From Anaeramoeba flamelloides (lineage: Eukaryota; Metamonada; Anaeramoebidae), in contig JANTQA010000042.1 in the NCBI GenBank assembly GCA_027625915.1, forward strand, positions 439,001 through 503,000: 64,000 nt of DNA, read 5' to 3'. The notes beneath the pieces were generated by a model. That model did not search any database. It was not told the DNA's origin and saw only the letters and a list, made by a program, of their open reading frames with translations. This document shows, in pieces, positions 23,500-33,339 of this stretch. A program made the position numbers and the translations under genes. Every line of letters starts with the position of its first letter. Position 1 is the first letter of the stretch.

Positions 23500-24880
23500 A
23501 GAAAAACAAGTAAAATTTAACACTTTTTAATCTTTAATGTTTCAATTTTTTTAAAATTTTTTTGATTAAATTTTTGGTTTTATTAAATTTTGTTTAGAAT
23601 GGGGATATGTGTTTCTGGGAATATTTGAAATTAATCAAAAATTAACCAATAAAAAAACACTCAGGAAGATATGTTTTTAAATAAATATATTCTTTTAATT
23701 AAACTAAAAAGAGTTCCTTACCAAATAAACCTGTCAAAATCAAGAATGAAAAAAAAAAAAAAATAATAATTAAACCAAATTTATATTTCAGAATATCGAT
23801 TGTGTATATTCTTAATTGCAATAAAAATAAATTACAAATTTCCTTAGACCCTCTTTCAATATTCATATTTATTGTTTTTACCAAACCAATTATTTGTAAT
23901 TATGTTTTGAAATATTTTATCAAGCAAAGTGAGGGTAAAGGGTACTATTTCCACGATTAAAGAAAAAGGGGTGAATTCTCAAAAAATAAAAATAGTTATA
24001 AAACTTCAACCCAGAAAAAGAAAAATTTTAGATAAAATGAAATAAAAAATTCATAATTATTTTGAGTTTTCAATTTAATCCAAAAATAAATAATTATCAA
24101 AGAAACCAAACCAACACATATTTATTTCAGGAAAAAAAATTAAAAAAAAATCCTATTTTCTGAGCCCAAAATACCAGAATTAGATGAATGAAATGAAAAT
24201 TCTAAGTAAAATTAAAGTTAAAATTCATTTTATAAATTCTTTTGATATAAGCTGGCAGATGAATTATAAACAGGAAAAATTAATAATTCATTTTTTAAAT
24301 AATTTATCAAATATTTATCCACAAATTAAATCCTTTTTTATGGGAACTCAATTTATAAAAGTATAATGAGGAAAAAGAAGTCATATTTTTTTCCCATTTA
24401 AATTTCAAATGGCTGTATTGTAAACTCCATTTCAAAATCCTTAGTCCATTAAAAATCAAATTTTTAAAATAAATATTTTTATAAATTAAAGCTATTTATT
24501 ATAATAAAAAAATTACTCTTTTAATCGTTCAGTTCTATACACTAGTAATATTTGTTTTTTGTCTAAAAATAAAAATATAATAAAAAAAAAGTAAAAAAAA
24601 TTGGATCTTTCATTAAAAAATTTAGTTTACTTTGTTTCTCAAAAAATTTTCCGAACAAAAGTTTTTTGTTGATGTATTATAGATAAAAATAAGTGAAGAA
24701 GAAGTGATAATATGAAATTTCACAGATAAAATCTTGAATAAAACATTTATTTTTATTTTTTTGAAAAATTTTTTATTTTTTTGATAATTTTGTTAATTGA
24801 ATTAAATATTTTCATAAAAAATTCATCTCGCATATTTATCAAAACATTACATTTGGTTATTTCAAGAAATAATTTGAAAT
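23500..24880 (+). repeat. Dispersed repeat I, copy 1
   Basis: It is collinear with 33340-34385 over more than 1 kb. Shared landmarks are GATTAAATTTTTGGTTTTAT, ATCCTATTTTCTGAGCC, AGAATTAGATGAATGAAATG and a CATTTGGTTATTTCAAGAAA-like end. A short open frame at 24184-24366 lies inside but is not shared in clear form. Family unknown. Confidence 0.65.
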
Positions 24881-25364
24881 ATTCAATTTTGAAGAAACAA
24901 GGTAACTTCAAAGTGGTAAAAAGGAAATACCTCCGTAACTACCTTAAACTTTAAAAAAATTTCAAAGATTTTTAGGTTTTGTAAATTTTCCTTATGTAAG
25001 AAAATTAAAATGAGGTTTCTGGCGAACTGATAATTTACCATATTAAAATAATTGGTTTTAGTTAAAACTGTCACAATAGTCATCTTTCAAATACAACACT
25101 TGGTTTCGTATATTCCACAAAGTTCGTGGCTCTATCTGTTTCTCTTTTTTAAGAACCCCTATTTTTGGAAATTGTATTTTTTTTTTAGATTCTGAACTAC
25201 CAAACAATAAGAGAAATACCTCACTCTTAAATTAACCCAACTAAATCTAGCCATTCTGTTTACTTCAAGATCATCCAATTTTACCGATATTTTATTTTTT
25301 TTATTCTTCTCAATTTATTATTTTTTGCTTGATTAATTTTAAAAAACAAAATTATTCGATCTTG

Positions 25365-25787
25365 ATGAGCAATAAAATTGAAACAAAAGAGTCTCTTGGA
25401 GGAGAACCACTTATTTCAAAAAATAGTGATAAAGAAAGCAGCACAAGCGAAGATGAAATATCTGTGGAACTAGATGAAGTTCCAAAAGATTCTAATAACC
25501 AAAATCTCAATTCTTCAAATTCAGATAACAACTCTGACTACAATGACGATCTTGAATCGATCAATATTGATCGCAAAAAGCAACTTAATAAAGGCAGTAA
25601 TGAAAAAACTGAAAAAACATGGGCACAAAAGCATTTAACAAAGGGCACAATTAGCAATTCAATTACGTTTTTTTTCTTAATTCTTGGGCTTATCTTGATC
25701 AAAACAAATACAAAAAACAAAAGTAATACTTTTCTTACTTTTTTCTTTTTATTTTTTAAAAGATCCTCATCAAGAAAGCTTTTATAA
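25365..25787 (+). pseudogene. Unidentified single-pass membrane protein gene, probably broken
   Basis: The ATG at 25365 opens a frame with an acidic Ser/Asn/Asp-rich N region (residues 1-85), a basic segment (KTEKTWAQKHLTKGTISNS, about 95-112) and a hydrophobic helix (ITFFFLILGLILI). The frame then runs into Phe/Leu low complexity. A GT at 25723 and an AG at 25761-25762 could remove a 40-base intron and continue into NPHQESFYK. Stops then follow closely, although coding-like stretches persist (KQTRKSEVKTWNDKKLDYF near 25830-25890; RKKVEQLLIEQFDNEILVFE near 26020-26085). No family was recognised with confidence; a likeness to amino-acid transporter N-termini is weak. I read this as a decayed gene about 700 bp long. 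Confidence 0.4.
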
Positions 25788-26286
25788 ATAACAATCAATT
25801 TTAAATATTAAATGAAAATTGAAACAAACTCGTAAAAGTGAAGTTAAGACTTGGAATGATAAGAAGCTTGATTATTTTCTTGATAATTGAAAAAAAAACT
25901 TTTTTTTTTTAATTTTTTTATTCTTGATTTCTTTTGTAAAAACTTTCAAACTGACACAACAACCGAAAAAAGTCTTTTTAACAACAATTTTCGAAAATTC
26001 AAATCCTAAAGTTTAAAAAAGTATCCGTAAAAAGGTTGAACAACTTTTAATAGAACAATTTGATAATGAAATTCTGGTATTTGAATTACAAATGGGATTA
26101 ATTTTCAGTTCATTTTCAATTTCCTTTTTCAAATAAAGTTTTTAATTTCCAGTCTACTTCTCTGAACTCTCTATTTGCACAGAAAAATATATAAAATCAA
26201 GTAAAAATATTTTCCCATTTTAAATTCAAATAACAGTATTAAAAAAAATTTTTATTTTTTTTTTTTTTATTTTGAAGGGAGGAAAC

Positions 26287-26492
26287 TAGTTTCCTCTTAC
26301 AGCCGTTAGGTTTTCCAGAATTTAAAAGAATTGAGTAAAATCAAAGATTTTTCTCTATTCTTTTGAATTCTGGAAAACCGCCGTTAGCTTTTTTTTATTT
26401 GAGAAATATAAAGAAAATTTCAATAAATTTTCTGTTTATTTCTTAAATTAAAAAAAAGCTATGCACTCTACGGCACTTGACGGCACTTCCCT
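26287..26492 (-). repeat. Hairpin array and period-10 tag at LINE A 3' end
   Basis: In minus-strand order: AAGTGCCGTC, AAGTGCCGTA, GAGTGC; then a hairpin with AGCTTTTTTTTAATTTAAG arms; the spacer GCTAACGGCG; a hairpin with CCAGAATTCAAAAGAAT arms; the spacer CCTAACGGCTG; then the terminal small hairpin. The tag lies directly against the LINE body. Confidence 0.85.
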
Positions 26493-26877
26493 AATTTCTA
26501 AATTTTTGTTTAGAAATTTTAATAAAGAGTCATAATTTTCTTTATCATTAACTAATGATAAAATAAATAATGAGTCTTTATTTCGAATAATATCAAGAAT
26601 ATTATTCTTTAATTGTTTATTATTTTTATTTATTTGAATTATTTAGATTAATTCCTTAATCCAAATTTTTCGATTTTTTCCATAGAATGGGCAGTCCCAT
26701 AGAAAATGATCGATATCTTCTATTATTTCCTGATTAGAATGATTTTTACATAAGTTGCAGAATTTTGTTTTTAATTTATTTTTATCATAAACATAAGAAT
26801 ATCTGTTTAGATAATTTGTGAAATTTCTTAATTTTAAAATGGAAGTTGAGTCTATCCATTTTAAATATTTTTTGTCG

Positions 26878-27135
26878 TTAGGTTTTTTTTAATTTTTGAA
26901 ATAAACAGAAAATTTATTAAATTTTCTGTTTATTTCTTAAATTAAAAAAAAACCGCCGTTAGCTTTTCTTGAGTTTTCTGTTTATTTGAAAAATCTATTG
27001 ATTTTACAAATAAAACAGAAAACCTCAAGAAAACCACCGTTAGGTTTTCCAAAATTTAAAAGAATTGAGTTAAATCTTTGATTTTACTCTATTCTTTTGA
27101 ATTCTAGAAAACCTAGGCACTTGACGACACGACTG
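26878..27135 (-). repeat. Three-hairpin punctuated array inside LINE A copy
   Basis: Three near-perfect hairpins are joined by CCGTTAGC/G words. On the plus strand these are a TTAATTTTTGAAATAAACAG type, a TTGAGTTTTCTGTTTATTTG type, and an AATTTAAAAGAATTGAGT type. The array ends CCTAGGCACTTGACGACAC, which is the period-10 tag on the other strand. It lies between the thumb and zinc-knuckle remnants and lacks the terminal small hairpin and tail. Confidence 0.85.
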
Positions 27136-28037
27136 TTTGTTGATATTATTATTGTAATTATTAATTTTTAAATATTCTTGACCTTTCCACCCAGAGCTAT
27201 TTATAATTCATCTTTTTTCTTAAAAAATATTAATTTTCGCATTTATCAATTTTAAATTTTCTACTTTCCCAATTGATATTTTCATTATCTTTTTTTGAAA
27301 TTTTTAATTTTTTTGAAATGTGATCAAACCCAAGTATTTCTAATTTTTTTTTGAGTTTATATCTTCTTTTGTAGATTGATATTCTGGCTTGGTCAAGTTT
27401 AGCTTCAGTTTTATAAATTATTCTGGGAGAGTGTGGATTTATTTTTAAAAATTTTGTTACTTTTTTATTTATCCAAACATCAATTGAGTCAAAATATTTT
27501 TGATTTAAATTAAAAATTACAAGTCCATAAAATAATTGGCTAATACATATTGATTTAAACATTTGTAATTTTACTCCATTTGCTAAATTTTGTAGGCTAA
27601 AAATTTTTTTAATTTTTTTAAAACTATCTTTTACTTTTTCAAAGTTTTTTTGTAAATGTTTTTCTTTTTCAAGCCAAATTCCTAAATACTTTATTTCCGA
27701 TAAAGTTTTTTGACTTTAGTGTTTTATCAGTATTTGGATTCATTCCAAATTCTTGAATAATTTTAAAGGTTATTACTAATTTTTTGTCAATTTTTGAAAT
27801 TGGTCCTTCCATTATTAAAATCAAATCATCTGCAAACATCTGAACATGTTTTGCAAGGTGTTTAATTTTTTCAATTAAAAAATGACTAATAAATCCAAAT
27901 AATAAAGGAGAAAGAGGATCTCCTTGATAAACACCCAATCCAACCTTTTTATAATACTTTTTTAGCCATATTTTGATTTTTTCATTTCGAATATATTTAT
28001 CAAGAGCATAATGTACTAATATATGACTAATAGTAAA

Positions 28038-28400
28038 AAAAAATTTTTATTATTATAGAAGATTGTGTAAATTACACCCTAGTTATCCTTATACTTAAAT
28101 TTCCTTTCAGAAATTTAATCTTGGAATCATCTATTTCACGATTATTAATTAATGAAAATAATTTCAAAAAATCTTGGTTTAAAATAGATTCCTTAAGATT
28201 TGTTTGCTTGTAATTTGTTTTGAAATATTAATTTATCTTTTTCATTGGAAGAGCACACCCATAAAAAATGATCAATATTTTTTATATCTTCCTTTTGTTC
28301 ACATTTTAAGCATAAATGACAAAATTTATTTGTATTTTTTAATTTCTGACATAGTAATATATGTTTAGGCAATTAGTAAATGTTCTGAATTTTAAAAATA
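28038..28400 (-). mobile_element. LINE family B, 3'-end fragment
   Basis: Read on the minus strand, it contains a zinc knuckle (FCHLCLKCEQKEDIKNIDHF then LWVCSSNEKDK) with frame breaks before it, then a 3' UTR ending in the small hairpin GTGTAATTTACAC and a tail CTTCTATAATAATAAAAA. The tail touches the 5' end of the LINE A remnant at 28031. Confidence 0.8.
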
Positions 28401-28481
28401 TTGAACTTGGCATTTAACTGTTGTTATTTGAATGAATTTGAGAAAATAAATAATATATTTTTCTTGATACACAACACTAGC

Positions 28482-29372
28482 CTGAAAAAATAAAATTGAA
28501 AAAAAAAAGTTAGACAAAACTACTAATTTCATTAACCTTTCATCATTGAATAATAAAGTTTATTCACAATATAATCAAAATTCCAGAACTTTAAATTCAT
28601 GAGACTATTGTATTTATTGTTGTTATTATAATCAACTTTTTTAAAAGTATCTAGTCTAGAAAAAAGGTGTTTTTTCGGGTAAAAAATTCCAAATAAACTG
28701 AAGAATGAATTTTAGTTTAATTCAACTTGGAGATATTTACTTTGATAGATAATAACTAATAAACCCCATTCCAAAAATTTGGACACCCCCAAAATCAAAA
28801 AGAGGCAAAAAAAAAAAACTCAATTTATGATATTTTTCCAAACCTAATATTAAATCACCTTTAAGTTACCGAGTATTAATGTTTTTATATAAGTAATCAT
28901 TTTCATCCTAAATAAAAGAAAAAAATATAAAACTAAAAAAAAAAAATTGGTGTGTCCAAAATAATGAAACGAGCTGAACAAAAAATGTAATGGTAAATTT
29001 GTTGATAATTTCAACAACAATTGTTGATCGATCAAATGATAAGATACCATCTGGAAATTTTTTTCGATGGTTGAAAAAAGGTTAGTGTTGAGTTTGTTAA
29101 ATTGGAAAATCACATACAATTTGTCGATCTAACTAAACAGATTACGTAACTGGAAAAAAGGAAATGAAAACAAAAAACAAAAAAAGACAAAAAATGAAAT
29201 GGTTTGTAAAATCAAAATTATTTCCAAATTGAATGTAAAGTGTAGTATTGCTATTTTTATTCTTTCAACCGTTTAAGCTGTTTCCAAATTTTTGGAATTT
29301 AGTTTAGTTTTGAAAATGTTGTACTCACCTAATGAAACTGAAATTGAGAAAAAAAATTCCTTATGATAATTA
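28482..29372 (+). repeat. Dispersed repeat H, interrupted by TIR element E
   Basis: The parts 28482-28759 and 29313-29372 together match 46568-46916 in order. Shared words are AAAATAAAATTGAAAA, AGTTAGACAAAA, TTCACAATATAATCAA, then CTAATGAAACTGAAATTGAG. The inserted segment is element E. Confidence 0.75.
28760..29312 (+). mobile_element. Non-autonomous TIR element E, copy 1
   Basis: It starts ATTCCAAAAATTTGGACAC and ends with its approximate reverse complement, GTTTCCAAATTTTTGGAAT. It is about 550 bp with no ORF. A second copy is at 57081-57609. It lies within repeat H, so it inserted after H did. Confidence 0.8.
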
Positions 29373-29386
29373 TTGAAAGTGTCCGT

Positions 29387-29815
29387 AGAGTGCCGTCAAG
29401 TGTCACGCTTTTTTTTAATTTTCTTTTTTATTTGTGAAGTGTTCTAGGTTTCTTTGAGGTTTTCTATTTTATTTATTAAGTGTTCTAGGTTTTTTGACTT
29501 TTTCTATTTTATATATAAAATCTATTCATTTTCCAAATAAATAGAAAAGCCAAAAAAACCTAACGAAAATCTATTGATTTTCCAAATAAATAAAAAACTC
29601 AAAAAAACCTAGCGAAAATCTATCGATTTTCTATATATCAAGAAAACTCAATCAAACAAATTAAACGAAAACTCAAGAAAACCTAACAGCGTTTTTTTTT
29701 AATTTGAGAAATTAAAAGAAAATCTCAAAAATTTACTCTTTATTTCTTAAATTAAAAAAAACCTAACGACTATAAGAGGAAATTAATTTCCCCTTCAAAA
29801 TAAATAAATAAAAAA
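29387..29815 (+). mobile_element. LINE A 3'-end fragment (hairpin array only)
   Basis: In plus order: the tag GTGTCCGTAG-AGTGCCGTCA-AGTGTCACGC, several partly overlapping hairpins with TCTATTGATTTTCCAAATAA and CTCAAGAAAACCTAACAG words, an AATTTGAGAAATTAAAAG hairpin, the spacer CCTAACGACT, the terminal small hairpin GAGGAAATTAATTTCCCC, and the tail CCTTCAAAATAAATAAATAA. No LINE coding sequence remains, so this is an extreme 5' truncation in the orientation opposite to the 26.2-kb copy. Confidence 0.8.
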
Positions 29816-30122
29816 TTAATAATTTTGTAAATGTAAAACAATATATATCAACTTTTTTTATGGCTGTTGGAAAAATAATAATCCTGGGAGTTTTATAAAT
29901 CGCTTTACAAAAGTCCAACTCACTGATTTTAAGCAATTTGAGTATCACTTTTTTAAAATTTGGATTTCACACTTTATCAAAATAGCTTTGCCTTGTTTTT
30001 GATAGTATTTTATTTTCTGGAAGTAATTTTATAAACAAAAACAAAAAAAAATCTAAAAATAATTTTTTACTGATTAAATCAACAAATTTTCAAATTTATA
30101 AATTTGTTTTTTTTTTTTTTAA

Positions 30123-31066
30123 ATGGCCACCCCTTTTCAACACATTTTAGAATTGATTCTAAGATTATTTTATAGACTTTTTTTTTAAGGTAGTCAAACA
30201 AATTCAAATAAACCACATTTTAATTTTTAATTTTAATTTTTTTTATGTTTTTTCAACAAACAAATCTTTCTATTTCAACCCAATTAAAATTTTCTTTGAA
30301 TTTAAAATTTATTTTTTTTTTTTATTCTTAACGAACAATATAATAATTTTAATAATAAAATTTTTTTCAAACAAACAAATTTAAAAAAGATCAACAGACT
30401 TTTGGACAATATTTATTAGCTTTTGGGTTATTTGGTTTTGCCGGTGGTGTTACCAATTGGCTTGCAGTAAAAATGTTATTTGATAAAATTGGGTATGGCA
30501 AATATTATTTACCAGGATCTGCAATCATTCCTCACCGATTTAAAGCAATTAGAGAAACTGTCAAGAATACGATTATGCAAACTTTTTTTGATGAAGATTA
30601 TTTAAAAAAATATATTTCAAAAAAATTTAATGAAATAATGACTAGCAGTGATTTAAATATTGAAGAGAAATTAAAAAACATTTTGGAATCCCCTAAAGTC
30701 GAAAAAATTATTGATCAAAAATTGGATGATTTGAAAAATAAGCCAGAAGGGTTAGTTTTAGTTATGATGGGAATTGAACCTTCAAAATTAAAACCCTTAA
30801 TTTTACCATTCATTGTGAACGCAGCAAAGGATTTTGCTCCTTTGTTGCTAAGTGCCTTTGATCCAAAAAAATTTATCAAAATTAGAAAAGTTCGAAAGGA
30901 AATCGACAAATTAATGACAGAAAAATTAAAAGAGTTAACACCCCCTATTGTTAAAAAGCTAATGGAGGATGTTATTCGTGAGCATTTAGGCTGGTTAATT
31001 GTTTGGGGTTGTGTGTTTGGTGGGTTCATTGGTGTTATTTCTAAACTTGCTGGATATGGTGCCTAA
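30123..31066 (+). CDS. DUF445 family membrane protein
   Basis: The function of DUF445 is not established; members are membrane-anchored at both ends. Exon 2 (30398-31066) encodes YLLAFGLFGFAGGVTNWLAV-KMLF, whose GxxTNWLAxKMLF start defines the family. LPGSAIIPHRFKAIRETVK follows, then a charged helical middle and a C-terminal hydrophobic segment (WLIVWGCVFGGFIGVIS). The first ATG in exon 2 (30473) falls inside the conserved motif, so coding must begin upstream. The best candidate exon 1 is 30123-30189, starting ATGGCCACC (MATPFQHILELILRLFYR) and ending AAG before a GTAGTC donor. The intron would be 30190-30397, with acceptor CAACAG. Exon 1 joins exon 2 in phase only if its nine-T run is eight T long; as written a TAA intervenes. 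The exon 2 call is firm; exon 1 is a proposal. The stop is TAA. Confidence 0.85.
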
Positions 31067-31195
31067 GATTGATGATTGGTTTTTTTTTTTAATAATTTAT
31101 ATTTAAATATATTATGTTAATTCAATGATGAAAAATCTTCTTGAAATTTTTACAGTACTTTATAAAAATAAAATTTTATTTATTTTGGGATCTTT

Positions 31196-31330
31196 GAATC
31201 ACAAAAATTTTTTTTATTTTTTATACTTTTTACTTTTTCCAAATTTCCATTTTTATGTTGTTTGGGTTACTTAGGTTCCTTAGGTTCCTTAGGTTCCTTA
31301 GGTTCCTTAGGTCCCCCCTTTTTTTATTTT
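31196..31330 (+). repeat. Segment with 9-bp minisatellite, related to 42.4-42.5 kb
   Basis: Five tandem TTAGGTTCC units (31271-31315) follow a T-rich stretch with TATACTTTTTACTTTTTCC and GTTGTTTGGGTT. The reverse complement of 42440-42540 carries the same stretch without the expanded units. The repeat lies about 200 bases downstream of the DUF445 stop. Confidence 0.8.
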
Positions 31331-31640
31331 TTAAAGTGTTTGGATGAGGTAAAGTGTATAAAAAATCATTATAAGAATTGGTAAACTTGTTCATGATTTG
31401 ATTATAAGGAAACTAACTGAAGTGATCTTGGAAAACTAGATAAGGCCAGGCAACTGAAACGATTTCAAACCAACTGAAGTAAAAGAATTGACTGATATGA
31501 AATTTCCGTATAATCTGTTGTAGATACTTGGAATTGTTAAAGTTGTTTGAGCAGGTGTCTTGTAGTGGAATGTTTCGAAAACAAGATTTAGAAAATTTAC
31601 AACAAATTGAAAAAATAAAAACAATATCCTAATAAAAAAT
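31330..31640. other. Intergenic stretch
   Basis: The word AACTGAA recurs around 31400-31490. No gene was recognised. Confidence 0.4.
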
Positions 31641-31644
31641 ATTT

Positions 31645-31830
31645 TTTTATTTTTTTTATTTTATTGATGAGGAAGTGTAAATTACACTCTAAGTGCCCTT
31701 TTACTTCAATTTTCTCAAAGGTAATTTAAACTTAAAATCATAGATTCCAGGATTATTAATTAATGAAAATAATTTTAAACTATTATAATTTAAAATTATT
31801 TCAGTAAAATTTAATCTTAAATTCCCTTCC
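31645..31830 (-). mobile_element. LINE family B, 3'-end fragment
   Basis: On the minus strand it ends with the small hairpin AGAGTGTAATTTACACTT and the tail CCTCATCAATAAAATAAAA. Only the 3' UTR and perhaps the last few codons remain. Confidence 0.75.
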
Positions 31831-31844
31831 AAAAATCTTTTTTT

Positions 31845-32075
31845 TATAACATCTATATAACATTTTTATAACAAAATTTCCTTTTATATGATGATTTTTT
31901 CAATATTTTTTGAAAAAATATTCTTATAACACGGGCTTATAACATGTTACAATTTTTATAACAACTTTTTGAACAAATATTATTGTTATGATAAAATTTT
32001 ATATAATTTTTAACGTTGATAACACCTTTACTACACTTTTATAACATGTTATAAATTTTTTTTTTATTAGGGTAA
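31845..32075 (+). repeat. Dispersed repeat J (ATAACATG-rich), copy 1
   Basis: Many AACATTTTTATAACA-like words end with the palindrome TTATAACATGTTATAA and a T-rich tail. It matches 41535-41738 in the same orientation; a fragment lies at 44075-44110. Confidence 0.7.
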
Positions 32076-32079
32076 CACA

Positions 32080-32580
32080 GATAAAAAAGAATAGTACTTA
32101 TAACCAACAATCTTTTTTTTCTTATCGATAAAAATTAAAAAAAAACAAAAATTTTGGAAGAAATTCTAATTTTTAAAAACTAATACATTGCTTTCATACT
32201 TTATTTCTTCAAATATAATTTAAAATATAAAAAGTTAACATATTTCCTATGATTTCTATGTTGGTCAAATATTTAGTACTCTTTATTTATATAAATTAAG
32301 ACAGTGAATCTGAAATTTTAAATTGAAAAAAGACTTATCAATCAACCCATTCTACACTTGGGGTGCTAAAAAAGCTTTTAAAAGGAGTTTTTATGATTTT
32401 TCCTTTTTTTTTTTTTTAATCTTTGATTTCTTGTTTTTCTTTTTTTTTTAATGTGTTTTCTTTGAAAAATACAATAATTATCTTTATTTTTTAATAAAAA
32501 TTATTTCAATGTTAAAATCTTGTCTGGTTATAATTAGGATAAAAAATGATAAATAAATGTTTTGAATCCCATAAATTGTT
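32080..32580. other. Intergenic stretch
   Basis: AT-rich sequence with no recognised gene or repeat copy. Confidence 0.4.
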
Positions 32581-32780
32581 GCCAAGTGCCTTAGAGTGCC
32601 GTTTTTTTTTTTTTAATTTGGGAAATTAGAAGAAAAACTCAAAAATTTTCGGTTTATTTCTTTAATTAAAAAAAACCTACCAGTTTCTCAACAGAATTCA
32701 AAAGAATTGAGAAAAATCTAAGATTTTACTCTATTGTTATAAATTCTGAAATAGTTAAAAGTGGTTTTCTTTGAGGTTTA
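32581..32780 (+). repeat. Punctuated hairpin array fragment
   Basis: The tag AAGTGCCTTA-GAGTGCCGTT is followed by an AATTTGGGAAATTAGAAG hairpin and a CAGAATTCAAAAGAATTGAG hairpin. The terminal small hairpin is absent. Confidence 0.75.
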
Positions 32781-33034
32781 ATACTGTTAAATTCCAATAT
32801 ATTTAAGAATATTTTGAACTGAATCACTATTTTTGTAATCAATAACCACAACTTTTAAAACCAATTCAATAGAAAGAATCTTTTTGAAGGGCAAGCAATT
32901 TTACAAAGTTTCTAAAGTTTAGTCCAATAAAATAATTTATTCTAAGCTAAATAAAAAAGTACTAAAAATGGAAAATGAAGTCAAAATATTATGATATTTC
33001 TCTTAATTTATCAGTATATTATCTTGAAAATAAA

Positions 33035-33185
33035 TCGATTTTCTAAATAAACTGAAAACTCAAGAAAATCTAACAGTGCTTTTCTAGAATTCAAAAGAAA
33101 TAGAGTATATTCTTTGATTTTACTCATTTCTTTTGAATTCTGGAAAAGTTAACCGTGGTTTTTTTTTTACTTTTTGAAACTAACT
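33035..33185 (+). repeat. Punctuated hairpin array fragment
   Basis: Partial AATCGATTTTCTAAATAAAC-type arm, the spacer TCTAACAG, and one full hairpin with TAGAATTCAAAAGAAAT arms around TTTGATTTTACTC. Confidence 0.65.
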
Positions 33186-33339
33186 GTAGTTTTTTTGTAA
33201 GGAAGTAAGAACATTTTACTATTTTGAAAATTTTTAATTGTGTGAATCTTACTAACAATATTTTTTGAATGCATCAGATATAATGAAACTTTGGAACCAA
33301 AATATCATTCACTGCTCCATTTGTGAAAAGAAAGCAAAG

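Larger units (their letters stand above)
26243..28031 (-). mobile_element. LINE family A, 5'-truncated copy with RT remnant and hairpin 3' end
   Basis: On the minus strand, 28031-27669 encodes an RT palm: WLKKYYKKVG, GVYQGDPLSPLLFGF, then MFADDLILIMEG (the F/YADD catalytic box). The next segment, 27562-27230, is the LINE thumb/connection region (ISIYKRRYKLKKKLEILGFD). A zinc-knuckle segment at 26860-26650 reads FCNLCKNHS, then EIIEDIDHFLWDCPFYGKNR, typical of LINE C-termini. The coding parts lie in more than one frame with stops. A hairpin block (26878-27135) interrupts the zinc-knuckle side. The 3' end (26492-26243) has the period-10 tag, two hairpins, the terminal GAGGAAACTAGTTTCCTC hairpin and a CCCTTCAAAATAAAAA tail. 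The 5' end is cut at 28031, where another LINE tail abuts. Confidence 0.85.

Noticed and set aside
31271-31315. TTAGGTTCC repeats as telomeric sequence
   Set aside because: Only five units, 9-bp rather than a telomere-type repeat, and interstitial with genes on both sides.
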